From Dehalococcoidales bacterium (lineage in GTDB: Bacteria; Chloroflexota; Dehalococcoidia; Dehalococcoidales; UBA2162): 5,200 bases of DNA. Both the position numbers and the translations under genes were made by a program. The notes below the pieces were generated by a model. That model was given only the letters and a program-made list of their open reading frames with translations. It was not told the DNA's origin and did no database searches. Below are positions 4,990-5,200 of the stretch, one piece after another (the stretch's first letter is position 1; the number at the start of each line of letters is the position of its first letter). The stretch is taken from NCBI GenBank assembly GCA_020343555.1, contig CP070800.1:643303-648502 (forward strand), in the 5' to 3' direction.

Positions 4990-4994
4990 CCTCC
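4990..4994 (-). promoter_or_regulatory. Ribosome binding site that fixes the FmdB start
   Basis: GGAGG on the minus strand stands 5 bases before the ATG at 4984. It lies in the 16-base gap after the ferredoxin stop codon, so the FmdB gene is translated from its own site within the shared message. Confidence 0.8.
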
Positions 4995-5000
4995 GCTTTT

Positions 5001-5200
5001 CTAGTTTCTAACAACTTCAATAGCCCCGGCTGGACAGGCCCTCGCGCAATCACCGCACCCCTTGCATAAAGAAGGATCTGGCATCGGTGGTTCGTATGGG
5101 GCTTCCTGGATCAGTAATTTCTTTTCACAGGCCTTCACCGCCGGACAAATACCGTCCTCACAATCTCCGGGCTTGCATTTATTATAATTGATTAACGCCA
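5001..5200 (-). CDS. Ferredoxin-like 4Fe-4S protein, C-terminal part (runs off right edge)
   Basis: The last 65 codons of a minus-strand gene lie in the window, in frame from 5198 down to the TAG at 5003-5001; the start is outside. The visible part has a first Cys group (KCKPGDCEDGICPAVKAC) spaced C-x4-C-x4-C-x5-C. A PYEPPMPDPS linker follows, then a canonical 4Fe-4S motif CKGCGDCARACPAGAIEVV (C-x2-C-x2-C-x3-C-P). The first group is less usual than the second and may bind a second cluster or a different metal. The fragment resembles small anaerobe ferredoxins with KCKPxxC...PYExP sequence, and loosely the Fe-S N-terminus of RLI/ABCE1. It probably acts in cytoplasmic electron transfer. It lies upstream of the FmdB gene with a 16-base gap, in one operon whose promoter is beyond the right edge. 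Confidence 0.85.
   Translation of the reverse strand, partial: ALINYNKCKPGDCEDGICPAVKACEKKLLIQEAPYEPPMPDPSLCKGCGDCARACPAGAIEVVRN

Noticed and set aside
4985..5053. Longer FmdB reading from ATG 5053
   Set aside because: The extension overlaps the ferredoxin coding sequence in another frame, and the conserved FmdB start MPLYEYKC with GGAGG is at 4984.

Overview
The window reads as bacterial chromosome of moderate GC with compact, ordinary housekeeping and accessory genes. Several sigma-70-type promoters are visible: one has perfect -35 and -10 hexamers, others are near-consensus or extended -10. Shine-Dalgarno sites are strong. An anaerobic lifestyle is suggested by two separate 4Fe-4S proteins (a QueG/reductive-dehalogenase-like one and a ferredoxin), a ferritin-VIT iron-handling membrane protein and an FmdB-type zinc ribbon. 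The mix resembles what I know of Dehalococcoidia (Chloroflexota) and similar anaerobes. That placement is an inference from gene content and has not been searched. I see no tRNA, rRNA, insertion sequence, CRISPR array or phage gene.

Layout from left to right. (1) The left edge holds the first 25 codons of a DnaJ-type J-domain gene on the minus strand, behind a perfect -35/-10 promoter. Divergent from it is a zinc-dependent medium-chain alcohol dehydrogenase (268-1404, plus). (2) Convergent with the dehydrogenase is a short QueG-like protein with two 4Fe-4S clusters (1440-2057, minus). (3) About 500 bases follow without a large gene. They hold a 47-codon small gene (2180-2323, plus) with its own promoter, encoding a basic peptide that ends in a Cys/Gly/Pro tail, and then about 250 bases with short hairpins but no convincing gene. 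(4) A plus-strand pair follows: an isochorismatase-family hydrolase (2575-3114) and, four bases later, a DUF167/YggU protein (3119-3403). (5) Convergent with that pair is a cyclophilin-like protein (3421-3810, minus). Divergent from it is a ferritin-like/VIT1-CCC1 fusion (3882-4766, plus) with an extended -10 promoter. (6) The right edge is a minus-strand operon: a ferredoxin-like protein entering from the right (5001-5200) followed by an FmdB-family zinc ribbon (4796-4984).

The genes do not form one obvious pathway. The plausible functional groupings are redox and iron (QueG-like protein, ferredoxin, ferritin-VIT), protein quality control (DnaJ) and small-molecule metabolism (alcohol dehydrogenase, isochorismatase-like hydrolase). 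The least explained object is the 47-residue Cys-tailed peptide together with its promoter and 3' region. It is the best candidate here for something not well described. I do not see evidence for a novel multi-gene system in this window.
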